From JBCCFC01 sp965213595 (GTDB lineage Bacteria > Chloroflexota > Anaerolineae > Caldilineales > Caldilineaceae): DNA of 64,000 nt. The stretch spans positions 1,612,001-1,676,000 of the forward strand of contig CBDBZO010000006.1 of NCBI GenBank assembly GCA_965213595.1. Reading direction: 5' to 3'. The translations under genes and the position numbers were made by a program. The notes below the pieces were generated by a model that ran no database searches, had not been told where the DNA came from, and saw nothing but the letters and a program-made list of their open reading frames with translations. This document shows, piece by piece, positions 32,096 to 40,773 of the stretch; the stretch's first letter is position 1, and each line of letters starts with the position of its first letter.

Positions 32096-34414
32096 ATGCC
32101 AATCCAAGAAGTTCAAATTACACGCGATGACGACGGGAAAATTCAAGTCAACGAAACCAACGGCCTGGCCGCCTGGGGCCGCGACCAGCAGTTTAACATC
32201 GTTGGCAAGCCCCAGACGCGCCTCGAAGGGCCGGAAAAAGTAACCGGCCGCGCCCGCTACAGCTACGACATCCGCCTGCCCGGCCAGCTCTACGCCGCCG
32301 TGCTGCGCAGCCCGCATCCCCACGCGCGCATCCGCTCCATCGATACGTCAAAAGCCGAAGCGCTGGACGGCGTCCATGCGGTTATCAGTTCGGCCAATCT
32401 GGCCGAGCTGGATGCAGACGACGTGACCGTCTACAAGGAAAAAAGCCCGCTCTTTAGCGAGACCGTGCGCTTTGTCGGCGAGGAGGTGGCGGCGGTGGCG
32501 GCGCAATCCGAGCAGATTGCCCGCGATGCGCTGGCGCTGATCGAGGTGGACTACGAAGTGCTGCCCTTTGTCACCGATATGCAGGCCGCGCTCGCGTCGG
32601 ACGCGCCGGTCATTCACGAAGAGAGCGAGGGCGAGGGCAATCGAGCGGGCGAGGTCGACAGCTACGCGCGCGGCGATGTGGAGACGGCGCTGGACGAGGC
32701 CGACGTGATTGTCGACGAGATTTACACGACGCAGACCCACGTCCACAATGCGCTGGAAACGCACGGCTGCACGGCGCTTTGGGCGGGCGATGAGCTGACG
32801 CTCTACAATTCTACACAGGGCATCTTTAGCGTGCGCGAGGCGGTGGCCGAGAAGCTGGGGCTGTCGCTGCAGAAGGTGCGGGTTATCACCGAGCACATGG
32901 GCGGCGGCTTTGGCGCCAAGCAAATCCCCTGGAAGCCGACGCTGATCGCCGCGCTGCTCTCCAAGCAGAGCGGGCGACCGGTGCAGCTGATGCTGAACCG
33001 CACGGGCGAAAGCCTTGCCGCGGGCAATCGCGGGGCCACGCGCCAGCACGTGCGCCTCGCCGCCAAGCGCGACGGCACGCTGACGGCCATTGCGGTCGAG
33101 GCCAGCTCCGGCGTCGGCGCGTACCGGGTCGGCGGCGAGGCGAGCATGGTCGCGGGGATGTACAAACATCTTTACGCCTGCCCCAACGTGAGCACCGCCA
33201 TTACCTCGGTCTACACCAACACCGGCCCCGCCGTCGCTTTCCGCGCACCGGGCTACGTGGAAGCCTGCTTTGCGCTTGAATCGGCGATGGACCAGCTTGC
33301 GCGTCAGCTGGAGATGGAGCCCGTCGAGCTACGGCTCAAAAATTACACCGAGCGCGACCAAACGAAGAAGCAGCCCTACACCTCGCCGGAGACGCTGCGG
33401 ATTGCCTACGAGCGCGCGACCGAGTCCTTTGGCTGGCACGATTATGAACGCCCGGCTGTTCAGGGCACAAAGCGACGCGGCATCGGCATCGCGGCGCACG
33501 AGTGGCAGGGCGGCACGGGCAACCCACCGGGCTACGCCTGGATCAAGCTCAACCCCGACGGCACGGCGCAGGTCGTGACCGGCGTGCAGGACATCGGCAC
33601 CGGCGTGCGCACGGGGCTGGCGCAGATCGCCGCCGAGGAATTGGGGCTACCGATGAAGGATGTCGCCCTCCAGCTCGGCGACACGGCCAACGCCCCCTAC
33701 GGGCCGACCAGCGCGGGCAGCGCCACGCTCGCCACCATTGGCCCGGCGATTCGCGCCGCCGCCGCCGACGTAAAGCAGCAGCTGCTGGAGGCCGCGGCCC
33801 TCGTGCTCGAAGAGGAGCCGGACACGCTTCAGGTGCGCGACGGCATGGTCTTTGCGGCGGGCGGCGACCCGGCCAGCGGCGTCACGGTGGCCGAAGTGGC
33901 CGGTCGCCTTGCGCCCAAGATGCTGCAGGGGCAGGGCGCGCGCGGCCCGAACCCGGAGGACAAGACGATTCGCACCTTTGGCGTGCAGTGCGTCGAAGTC
34001 GAAGTGGACACCGCCACCGGTGAAATTACGCTGCTGCGGCTCGTCGCCTCGCACGACTGCGGGCGCATCATCAACCCCAAAACGGTGGATAGCCAGATTA
34101 TCGGCGGCGTCACGCAGGGCATCGGCTTTGCGCTGACCGAGGCGCGCGTCATCGACGCGGCCAGCGGCATCGTGCTCAACGCCAACCTGGAGGAGTACAA
34201 AGTCCCCACCGTGGCCGACGTGCCGCCGATTACCCACGCCCCGGTCGACGTGCCCGATCTGGAGGCCAACAACACCGGGGCCAAGGGCATCGGCGAGCCG
34301 CCGCTCGTCCCCACCGCCGCCGCCATTGCCAACGCGGTGTACGACGCGGTTGGCGTGCGCCTGCGCCACGCGCCGCTGTCGAGGCGGAAGTTGATCGAGG
34401 CGCTGGCGCGGTAA
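32096..34414 (+). CDS. Molybdenum hydroxylase, molybdopterin-binding subunit
   Basis: 772 aa from the ATG at 32096 (AGGAG upstream at 32081-32085). Xanthine dehydrogenase/aldehyde oxidase large subunit: N-terminal a/b hammerhead domain (LEGPEKVTGRARYSYDIRLP), MPT-binding motif HMGGGFGAKQ, later QDIGTGVRTGLAQIA, and the catalytic Glu region NTGAKGIGEPPLVPTAAA. Hydroxylates an aldehyde or N-heterocycle with water as oxygen source; substrate not readable. The gene order 2Fe-2S, Mo, FAD differs from E. coli paoABC (2Fe-2S, FAD, Mo). Confidence 0.9.
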   Translation: MPIQEVQITRDDDGKIQVNETNGLAAWGRDQQFNIVGKPQTRLEGPEKVTGRARYSYDIRLPGQLYAAVLRSPHPHARIRSIDTSKAEALDGVHAVISSANLAELDADDVTVYKEKSPLFSETVRFVGEEVAAVAAQSEQIARDALALIEVDYEVLPFVTDMQAALASDAPVIHEESEGEGNRAGEVDSYARGDVETALDEADVIVDEIYTTQTHVHNALETHGCTALWAGDELTLYNSTQGIFSVREAVAEKLGLSLQKVRVITEHMGGGFGAKQIPWKPTLIAALLSKQSGRPVQLMLNRTGESLAAGNRGATRQHVRLAAKRDGTLTAIAVEASSGVGAYRVGGEASMVAGMYKHLYACPNVSTAITSVYTNTGPAVAFRAPGYVEACFALESAMDQLARQLEMEPVELRLKNYTERDQTKKQPYTSPETLRIAYERATESFGWHDYERPAVQGTKRRGIGIAAHEWQGGTGNPPGYAWIKLNPDGTAQVVTGVQDIGTGVRTGLAQIAAEELGLPMKDVALQLGDTANAPYGPTSAGSATLATIGPAIRAAAADVKQQLLEAAALVLEEEPDTLQVRDGMVFAAGGDPASGVTVAEVAGRLAPKMLQGQGARGPNPEDKTIRTFGVQCVEVEVDTATGEITLLRLVASHDCGRIINPKTVDSQIIGGVTQGIGFALTEARVIDAASGIVLNANLEEYKVPTVADVPPITHAPVDVPDLEANNTGAKGIGEPPLVPTAAAIANAVYDAVGVRLRHAPLSRRKLIEALAR

Positions 34415-34466
34415 CGCGAAGCGCCGCTTCGCGCCCAGACAAAACATGCGGCGCTTCAGGAATTCA

Positions 34467-34514
34467 GGCAGCATTCGTACGGGCACGCCATGGCGTGCCC
34501 GTACGAATGCTGCC
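34467..34514. repeat. 48-bp perfect palindrome (family C)
   Basis: Longest of the three family-C palindromes, with 24-bp perfect arms around the GGCACGCCATGGCGTGCC core. It lies in the 148-base gap between the Mo and FAD subunit genes, together with a family-B core at 34412-34429. Confidence 0.85.
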
Positions 34515-34562
34515 GATTCCGCAAAGTTTCGGTTAAGCCAAAAATAAAGCAGAAAAATATCT

Positions 34563-35579
34563 ATGCAACCCTTCGACTACACCCGCCCCACCACTATCGA
34601 CGAGGCAATCCAAGCCGCCAGCGACACCACCCAATTTCTGGCTGGCGGCACGGACATGCTCACGCGCATGAAGGCGGGCATCGCCGCGCCCGACCGCCTC
34701 GCCGACATCAAGCGGCTGGACGACCTGCCCAGCGGCATCCGCGAAAGCGACGACGGCCTCTCCATCGGTGCGCTGACGACGCTGACTGAAATCGAGACGA
34801 GCGATTTGCTGCAAGAACGCTACACCGCCCTGAGCGAAGCCGCCTCCCTCGCCGCGACGCCCCAGCTGCGCAACATGGCGACCCTCGGCGGCAATCTCCT
34901 GCAGCGACCGCGCTGCTGGTACTTCCGCAATTCGCTCTTCAACTGCTGGCTCAAGGGCGGCGACGCTTGCCCGGCGCAGCAGGGGGAAAACGAGTTTCAC
35001 GCCCTGTTTGGCTACGACAAAGTCGCCGGCACAAACGGCAGCGGCCCAACCGGCAGCCCAGGCGACAACCCCTGCTGCGCCGTTCACCCCTCCGATTTGG
35101 CGACGGCGCTGCTGGCGCTGAACGCCTCGGTGCGTCTGCGCGGTCCGAATGGCGAGCGCACGCTGGCGCTGGCCGACTTCTACGCGCTGCCGGAGCCGGA
35201 TCGACGCCGCGAAACGACGATTGCGGATGATGAGTTGATTTTATCCATCGAGCTGCCGTTGCCAAACGGCGCGCGCAGCACCTACTTCAAGGCCATGGAT
35301 CGCAAAGTGTGGGCCTTTGCGCTGGTGAGCGTCGCCGCGGCTGCACAGGTGGAAAATGGCCGCGTGGCCAACGCTCGCGTTGTGCTCGGCGGCGTCGCGC
35401 CCGTGCCGTGGCGGTCGGCGGCGGCGGAGGAGTTGCTCAACGGCAGCGAGCCGAGCGACTCGCTCTTCTCGCAGGCGGCGGATGCCGCGCTGGCGGATGC
35501 CCAGCCGCTTCAGCACAACGGCTACAAAGTCCCGCTCGCCAAGGGACTGATCCAGCAGGCGCTGGCCGCGCTCGCGTAG
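34563..35579 (+). CDS. Molybdenum hydroxylase, FAD subunit with Fe-S insert
   Basis: 338 aa. FAD-binding CoxM/XdhB-type fold (FLAGGTDMLTRMKAG, ATLGGNLLQ). A Cys-rich insertion near residues 113-185 (RPRCWYFR, LFNCWLKGGDACPAQQ, DNPCCAVHP) resembles the extra 4Fe-4S cluster insert of PaoB/YagS-type subunits. The C-terminal CO-dehydrogenase flavoprotein domain is complete (VLGGVAPVPWRSAAAEELL). It completes the three-subunit enzyme. Confidence 0.87.
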   Translation: MQPFDYTRPTTIDEAIQAASDTTQFLAGGTDMLTRMKAGIAAPDRLADIKRLDDLPSGIRESDDGLSIGALTTLTEIETSDLLQERYTALSEAASLAATPQLRNMATLGGNLLQRPRCWYFRNSLFNCWLKGGDACPAQQGENEFHALFGYDKVAGTNGSGPTGSPGDNPCCAVHPSDLATALLALNASVRLRGPNGERTLALADFYALPEPDRRRETTIADDELILSIELPLPNGARSTYFKAMDRKVWAFALVSVAAAAQVENGRVANARVVLGGVAPVPWRSAAAEELLNGSEPSDSLFSQAADAALADAQPLQHNGYKVPLAKGLIQQALAALA

Positions 35580-35682
35580 AATCGAGCGGAAGCGCGCTTC
35601 CGCTCGCTTTGCAGCATGGGTGTTGGTTTCAATTAGGTCTCGTTGATATTTTGCTGAACAGGCTTGAAGGGTAGGTCGAGTG

Positions 35683-35745
35683 CGCCCCCATCCCCGGCCC
35701 TTCCCCCACGCGTGGGATGGGAGAGGGGCCGGGGGTGAGGGCCAA
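35683..35745. repeat. Family D repeat copy
   Basis: CCCCCATCCCCGGCCCTTCC ... GGGAGAGGGGCCGGGGGTGA, an imperfect hairpin in the 216-base gap between the convergent FAD-subunit and pepT genes. Confidence 0.7.
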
Positions 35746-35795
35746 CTCCTAAATCTCAACGGAACCTAACGCCCGTTGCAGCCAGCAAACCCACG

Positions 35796-37055
35796 CTATT
35801 CCGTCGCCGACAGCGCGCCCCAGCGCTTCACCAGCTCCACACAAACAGCCACCGCCTGCCCCATGTCCTGCACGCTCACCCACTCCAGCGGGCCGTGGAT
35901 ATTTTGCATCCCCGTAAACAAATTGGGCGTGGGCACGCCCATTGCCGTCAGCTGCGAGCCATCCGTGCCGCCGCGGATTGGTGGGCTGTGGGGCTCCATC
36001 CCCTGCGCGACAATCGCCTCGCGCGCGATCTCGACGGGCCGCATGTCATTCTCCAGCCAGTAGCGCATGTTGCGATACTGCTCGACAATCTCGCACTCGA
36101 TCTGCGCGCGCGGCTCGTGCTGGCGCAGCGTCTCGCAGAGCGAGCGCACAAAGTCGCCGTGGGCCGCCAGTTCGTCGCGCTCGAAGGCGCGCAGAATCAT
36201 CGAAATTTCGACGCTGGCCGCCGACCCTTTCATCGAGGTAACGTGGATAAAGCCTTCGCGCCCGCTTGTGACTTCGGGCGAGCGCGTGGCCTGCGGCAGC
36301 ATATTGATAAACTTGGCCGCTAAATGCAGCGCGTTGACCATCTTGCCCGTTGCGCTGCCGGGGTGGATCGAGACGCCGGTGATTTTGACTTTAGCGCCGT
36401 CCGCCGAAAAGGTCTCGTAGACAATCTCGCCGGGCAGCGCGCCGTCCAGCGTGTAGGCGACATCCGCGCCCAAATCCTCGACCTTCAGCCGCCGAATGCC
36501 GACGCCAATTTCCTCGTCGCTCGTAAAGCAAACGCGCACCGGCCCGTGGGCCACGTCATCGTTTTCCAGCAAATACTTTGCCAGCGACATGATAATCGCC
36601 ACGCCCGCCTTGTCGTCCGCGCCGAGCAGCGTCTGGCCGCTGGCGGTGATCAGCGTGTGGCCAAGCTTGTCGGCCAGCGCCGGCGAGTTGTCCGTCGACA
36701 GCACTTGCTGCGGATCGTCCGGCAGCGCAATCGGCGAGCCGTCGTAATCGCGGTGCACCAGCGGTTTTATTTTTGTGCCGCTAAACTGCGGCGCCGTGTC
36801 CACGTGCGCGAGCAGCGCGACCGTCGGCGCGTCGTCAAGCCCGTTGGTCGCGGGAATTGTGCCAAAGGTGACGCCGTAGTCGGCGACGGAGACGTCGGCT
36901 GCGCCCAGCGCCGTCAGCTCGTCGCGCAGCAGGTGGAGCAGCGCCCACTGCTTGGCCGTGCTCGGCACCTCGCCGGTAGATTCATCGGATTGGGTATCGA
37001 TTTGAACGTAGCGCAGCAGCCGCGCCTCGACATCCGCCAAAATTTGATCGTTCAT
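35796..37055 (-). CDS. pepT: Peptidase T (tripeptide aminopeptidase)
   Basis: 419 aa, the normal length of PepT in the M20 family. Zinc ligands and catalytic residues are visible: H in LLAHVDTAPQF, bridging D in LLGADDKAGVA, catalytic E and ligand E in FTSDEEIGVG, D in YTLDGALPGE and H in NIHGPLEWVS. The central dimerisation domain contains SIHPGSATGKMVNA. It removes the N-terminal residue from tripeptides in the cytoplasm. Monocistronic by context. Confidence 0.92.
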   Translation of the reverse strand: MNDQILADVEARLLRYVQIDTQSDESTGEVPSTAKQWALLHLLRDELTALGAADVSVADYGVTFGTIPATNGLDDAPTVALLAHVDTAPQFSGTKIKPLVHRDYDGSPIALPDDPQQVLSTDNSPALADKLGHTLITASGQTLLGADDKAGVAIIMSLAKYLLENDDVAHGPVRVCFTSDEEIGVGIRRLKVEDLGADVAYTLDGALPGEIVYETFSADGAKVKITGVSIHPGSATGKMVNALHLAAKFINMLPQATRSPEVTSGREGFIHVTSMKGSAASVEISMILRAFERDELAAHGDFVRSLCETLRQHEPRAQIECEIVEQYRNMRYWLENDMRPVEIAREAIVAQGMEPHSPPIRGGTDGSQLTAMGVPTPNLFTGMQNIHGPLEWVSVQDMGQAVAVCVELVKRWGALSATE

Positions 37056-37587
37056 ACGGAAACTTCTCGCTTGGGGTGGTTGAATGGTCGATGGAAGCTC
37101 ATCTTAACGAAACGCAGACGCCGCGTCAAAGATAAATTAACGCGGAGACGCCAAGGCGCAACGAGATGTCCTCGTTGACGTTGTCGCCTCTTTTCATCTC
37201 CGCGCCTCCGCGTTAGGCAATTCCAGGAAATCAACTATACCGGGATAAGCCATGTTGGATGTGTGACGCACCTCAGAAGGTGCGACGCACGGTCGACTCT
37301 CTCTCTGGTGCGGCCAACACAGCCTACGGTGCGCTGCACTTTCCCAAGTGCGACGCACCTCCATCACAATCAGCCGTGGTATATTTATAATCTTGGATTA
37401 GCCTTAAGATTTTGAGGTCAGCAATTCCAAATTTAACTTACCAGAAGAATTTTTCGCCGCGGATTGCGCAGATTTGCGCGGAGTCAGAGACAAAAAATTT
37501 GCGTAATCCGCGCAGTCCGCGGCGAAACGCTCTCCAACTATGCAGCAAGTGGTCCAAATTTGGAACTCTGTTTTGAAGTTGCGGTGC
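37056..37587. repeat. Intergenic region with three repeat elements
   Basis: No gene. It holds (1) 37136-37215, a TTAACGCGGAGACGCC / CCGCGCCTCCGCGTTA inverted pair; (2) 37255-37375, two family-A palindromic units (GTGTGACGCACCTCAGAAGG, GCGCTGCACTTTCCCAAGTG); and (3) 37453-37527, an inverted repeat built on TTCGCCGCGGATTGCGCAGA. The region ends at the tRNA promoter. Confidence 0.7.
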
Positions 37588-37616
37588 TTGACATTTTATT
37601 TCGTTGTCGCTATACT
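37588..37616 (+). promoter_or_regulatory. Promoter of tRNA-Gly
   Basis: Near-consensus -35 TTGACA (37588-37593), 17-base spacer, -10 TATACT (37611-37616). The tRNA starts 11 bases after the -10 box. Confidence 0.85.
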
Positions 37617-37626
37617 CCCCTATCAT

Positions 37627-37698
37627 GCGGGTGTAGCTCAGTGGTAGAGCTTTGGCTTCCCAAGCCAAGAGTCGACGGTTCGAATCCGTTCACCCGCT
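37627..37698 (+). tRNA. tRNA-Gly (anticodon CCC)
   Basis: 72 bases with a full cloverleaf. The acceptor stem GCGGGTG pairs with CACCCGC, the D arm is GCTC/GAGC, the anticodon stem TTGGC/GCCAA encloses loop TTCCCAA (anticodon CCC) and the T arm is GACGG/CCGTT with TTCGAAT. The 3' CCA is not encoded. Three GCTCTGAGCAGCC-like direct repeats follow at once (37694-37735). Confidence 0.95.
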
Positions 37699-37808
37699 CT
37701 GAGCAGCCGCTCTGGGCAGCCGCTCTGAGCAGCCAACGCGGAGCGCTTGGCTGCTCTTTCTTTGTCCAACCCCGCTACCCCGACAGCGCCCACCGTCAGG
37801 AGCCTTTT

Positions 37809-38084
37809 ATGTTTGAACGCATTGCCGGGTTTGTTGCCCTACTGCTGTGGATCGCCTCACTCCTCGGCGGTCTCTTTGCCGCCGCCGTGCTGATTATCGT
37901 TGCCTTTGACCTAGAAGTGCCGTTTGCGCTCTTCCGCGGCGTCGAGGGCATGGCCTTTGGCGTGGCCCTGGCCGTGATCCCCTACTGCCTCGCCCGCGCC
38001 TTTGATGAGCTAGCCTCCGAGGTCGACGACATGGACATGAGCGACGACGTGATCGCCGTGCGGGTGGTGTCGCCGCAGGAGTAA
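37809..38084 (+). CDS. Small membrane protein, 91 aa
   Basis: Starts at the ATG at 37809. Two predicted membrane helices (FVALLLWIASLLGGLFAAAVLIIVAF and GMAFGVALAVIPYCLARAF) are followed by an acidic cytoplasmic tail (ELASEVDDMDMSDDV). Not a recognised family. It sits 110 bases after tRNA-Gly on the same strand and may be transcribed from the tRNA promoter. Confidence 0.65.
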   Translation: MFERIAGFVALLLWIASLLGGLFAAAVLIIVAFDLEVPFALFRGVEGMAFGVALAVIPYCLARAFDELASEVDDMDMSDDVIAVRVVSPQE

Positions 38085-38202
38085 GAGCGATCAACAAAGA
38101 GCACGAAGAGACGCGAAGAAGCGCGCTCAACTGTCAACCTTTGTGACCCTTCATGCTCTTACGTTGGTGGAAAAAGTTTATTGATTAGCGACTGGATACA
38201 CT

Positions 38203-38676
38203 ATGCAAAGCAAAAGCAAGGGATTGGAAATTCTGCGGGCCCGCCGCCAGCAGATTGCCGACATGCTGGACGAAATTATGGTGGGCCGCGAAGAGCCGGA
38301 CATGGACGTGATCACCACCGACTTCGTGCCCCAAATCGAAGCCGTGCGCGACACGGCCAAGTACGAGCCCGTACTCGACAAAATCGACGAGCTGATCGAG
38401 CGCGTCGAGCGTGAATCCGAAGAGCCGAATGCCGACCACCGCACCGTGCGCATTGGCCGCTATATCACGCTCAATTACGGGGACGGGGACGGCAACAGCC
38501 AGCAGCAGGAATTTCTCCTGCTCGACGCCCAGGGCGGCGTCGACCTCGGTGACTACGACACCATGTCCACGGACTCGCCCGTCGGCGCAGCGATCCTCGG
38601 CAAGCAGGAGGGCGATAGCGTGACCGTCGATGCGCCGAATGGGAAGACGACGGTTCGGATTGTGGCGGTGGATTAG
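38203..38676 (+). CDS. GreA/GreB-like transcription elongation factor
   Basis: 157 aa, the usual Gre length. The C-terminal FKBP-like domain is clear (MSTDSPVGAAILGKQEGDSVTVDAPNG, then VRIVAV). The N-terminal half is helical (LEILRARRQQIADMLDEIM, LDKIDELIERVERES) and could form the coiled coil that enters the RNA polymerase secondary channel. The tip acidic residues typical of GreA are not obviously aligned, so cleavage activity is uncertain. Confidence 0.7.
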   Translation: MQSKSKGLEILRARRQQIADMLDEIMVGREEPDMDVITTDFVPQIEAVRDTAKYEPVLDKIDELIERVERESEEPNADHRTVRIGRYITLNYGDGDGNSQQQEFLLLDAQGGVDLGDYDTMSTDSPVGAAILGKQEGDSVTVDAPNGKTTVRIVAVD

Positions 38677-38857
38677 TGGACAGACGGCGAACGGAAGGCG
38701 AGCTGGTCGAACGTGACCGTCACGGCCCAACGGATTGTTAACTTCCCCATTACGCGTGGGCCGTGATTGTCACGTGCCGCGACCAAACTGATTGGTTGGA
38801 GCCAAGTCGCAGTCACGGCTCAGCCGTAATGGGCAAGGGGCGAAGCAGCGCTTCACC

Positions 38858-39784
38858 CTACGTGCCCGGAAACAAAAACATAAAGACCAGCGCCAAGCGC
38901 GCCGCCCACGCCGCCTCGTTGTGCGTCGCTCCCTGATCCACGAAGTAGCGGAAATTTTCCCCCTCGACATAGCCATTCTGCCGCAGCGCCCGCGCCGCCT
39001 CCCGCGCCAGCGCGAGGCCGTCATTGCGCGTGCCGCTGTCCAGCCACAGGCGCACGTCGCGCGGCTCGCCCGTGCGAAAGCGCTCGATGGTCTCGTAGGG
39101 GCCGCCGCGCCGTTCGGGCGTCACGTCCGTGATCCACAAGGAAGGCGACATCACCGCGTGGTGGCGCGCGAACTCCGGACATTCCCAGGCGATGTAGGCC
39201 GAAAAGAGAGCGCCCATGGAGGAGCCACAGGTTGCCGTGTGCTCGCGACCCGTTAGCGTACGAAAGTGGGCGTTGACGTAAGCAGCGACTTCGTCTCGGT
39301 AGTAGGCCAGCGTCTGGTCCGCCTGGCCCATCACTCGCGGAGCTTGCTCCCGCGGCGTGCCCCAGCGCCGCTTGCGCCGCGCCGTTACCGGGCGCATGGG
39401 GTCGGGGCACTGCGTATAGTCCGGCAGGTATTCGGTTAGGCGCGACTGGCCGCCGTTGCTCACGCCGACGATCAGGCACGGCTGCATAGCACCTTCGCGG
39501 ATGAGCTGATCCGCCGTCTCGTCCGCCCGCCAAGACCCAATGTAGGAATCGCCGACAAACGCCTCGAAGACGTTCTGCCCGTCGTGCATGTAAAGCACCG
39601 GGTAGCGGCGCGCTGGTTCGCTCTCTGTCTCGTCATCGTAGCCCGGCGGCAGGTAGATGTAAAGCGGGCGCGTCGAGAGGCTTCCCGTAAATTCGTCGAT
39701 TTTAATAACGCGCGAGGGCGAGCCGTCGCGCGCGGAAAGTTCTGTTGGTGGATGCGCCAACGTCGGCGCGGCAAATGTAGACAT
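38858..39784 (-). CDS. Esterase of the enterochelin-esterase-like (Fes/putative esterase) family
   Basis: 308 aa from the ATG at 39784; the longer reading frame upstream runs antisense through the exonuclease gene and is rejected. Fold markers: PLYIYLPPGYDDE, YPVLYMHDGQNVFE, nucleophile elbow TCGSSMGALFSAYIAW (Ser in GSSMG), SPSLWITD, acid LDSGTRND and the catalytic His region QGATHNEAAWAARL. No signal peptide. Hydrolyses an ester, perhaps a siderophore or acyl sugar; no siderophore genes nearby. Confidence 0.83.
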   Translation of the reverse strand: MSTFAAPTLAHPPTELSARDGSPSRVIKIDEFTGSLSTRPLYIYLPPGYDDETESEPARRYPVLYMHDGQNVFEAFVGDSYIGSWRADETADQLIREGAMQPCLIVGVSNGGQSRLTEYLPDYTQCPDPMRPVTARRKRRWGTPREQAPRVMGQADQTLAYYRDEVAAYVNAHFRTLTGREHTATCGSSMGALFSAYIAWECPEFARHHAVMSPSLWITDVTPERRGGPYETIERFRTGEPRDVRLWLDSGTRNDGLALAREAARALRQNGYVEGENFRYFVDQGATHNEAAWAARLALVFMFLFPGT

Positions 39785-39871
39785 AGCGGGTGATCGTAGC
39801 GTAAACTGGGCAGGACGCCAAACTATCAATCGTGAATTTTGTAAGCGATCCCGCAGCGAGCTACGCTCCCC

Positions 39872-40759
39872 ATGGCCCACCAACTTCTGCTCGACACCTC
39901 CAGCCTGCTGTACCGCGCCTTTTTTGCGCTTCCCCACTCCATCAGCGACAGCGACGGCCAGCCCGTCAACGCCCTGCACGGCTACCTCGACATGACGGCC
40001 AATCTCCTGCGCGACCAGCAACCGGACGCGCTGATCCACGTCTTCGATCACGACTGGCGCCCCGCCGCCCGCGTTGAGGCTTACCCCGCCTACAAAGCCG
40101 AGCGCGCCGCCGATCCCGAAAGCGTGCCCGCCGCGCTCCAGCCCCAGTTTGATCAGCTGCCCGCGCTGCTCGACGCTTTGGGCCAGAGCCGCGCCGAAGC
40201 GCAAGGCTGGGAAGCGGACGACGCCATCGGCGCGCTCTGCCAGCAGGCCCAGCCCGGCGATAGGGTCGACGTCGTTACCGGCGACCGCGATATGCTCCAG
40301 CTGATCGACGACGGTGACAGCAAGCGTCCGAGGGTGCGTGTGCTCTACACTGTGCGCGGCGTCTCCGAGCTGGCAGAATTCGATACCGCGGCGGTCGAGG
40401 AAAAGTACGGCGTCCCTGCCCACCGCTACGTCGACTTCGCCACCCTGCGCGGTGACCCGTCCGACGGCCTGCCCGGCGTTCCCGGCGTCGGCGAAAAGAC
40501 CGCCGCCAAGCTCATCGCCCAATACGAGTCGCTCGACGCGCTGCTGGACGCCGCCGAGCAGGACGCCCTCACGCCCAAGCTCAGCGAGAACCTGCGCCAC
40601 AGCCGCGACTACCTCGCCGCCATGCGCCGCGTCGTCCCCATCCAGCGCGACGTCGAGATGGTGATGACGCAAAGCGAGCGCGACGAGTCAAAGCTCGCCG
40701 CGCTCGCGGAGCAGCTGGGGTTGACTGGGCCGGTGGGTCGATTGAGGGAGGTACTGTAA
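39872..40759 (+). CDS. 5'-3' exonuclease (polymerase I N-terminal-like)
   Basis: 295 aa. Stand-alone flap/5' nuclease domain: LLDTSSLLYRAFFA, VFDHDWRPAARVEAYPAYKAER, acidic cluster EADDAIGALC and VVTGDRDMLQLID, then the H3TH region DPSDGLPGVPGVGEKTAAKLI. The ATG at 39872 fits the family start. Its last about 155 bases are found again, decayed and partly inverted, at 41840-41992, on the far side of the next gene. Likely role: removal of RNA primers or 5' flaps. Originally it probably directly preceded the mutS-like gene. Confidence 0.88.
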   Translation: MAHQLLLDTSSLLYRAFFALPHSISDSDGQPVNALHGYLDMTANLLRDQQPDALIHVFDHDWRPAARVEAYPAYKAERAADPESVPAALQPQFDQLPALLDALGQSRAEAQGWEADDAIGALCQQAQPGDRVDVVTGDRDMLQLIDDGDSKRPRVRVLYTVRGVSELAEFDTAAVEEKYGVPAHRYVDFATLRGDPSDGLPGVPGVGEKTAAKLIAQYESLDALLDAAEQDALTPKLSENLRHSRDYLAAMRRVVPIQRDVEMVMTQSERDESKLAALAEQLGLTGPVGRLREVL

Positions 40760-40773
40760 TTTACGATAAGCTC

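Noticed and set aside
39785..40672. N-terminal extension of the esterase ORF to 604 aa
   Set aside because: The extension is antisense to the exonuclease gene; the ATG at 39784 starts the conserved esterase domain.
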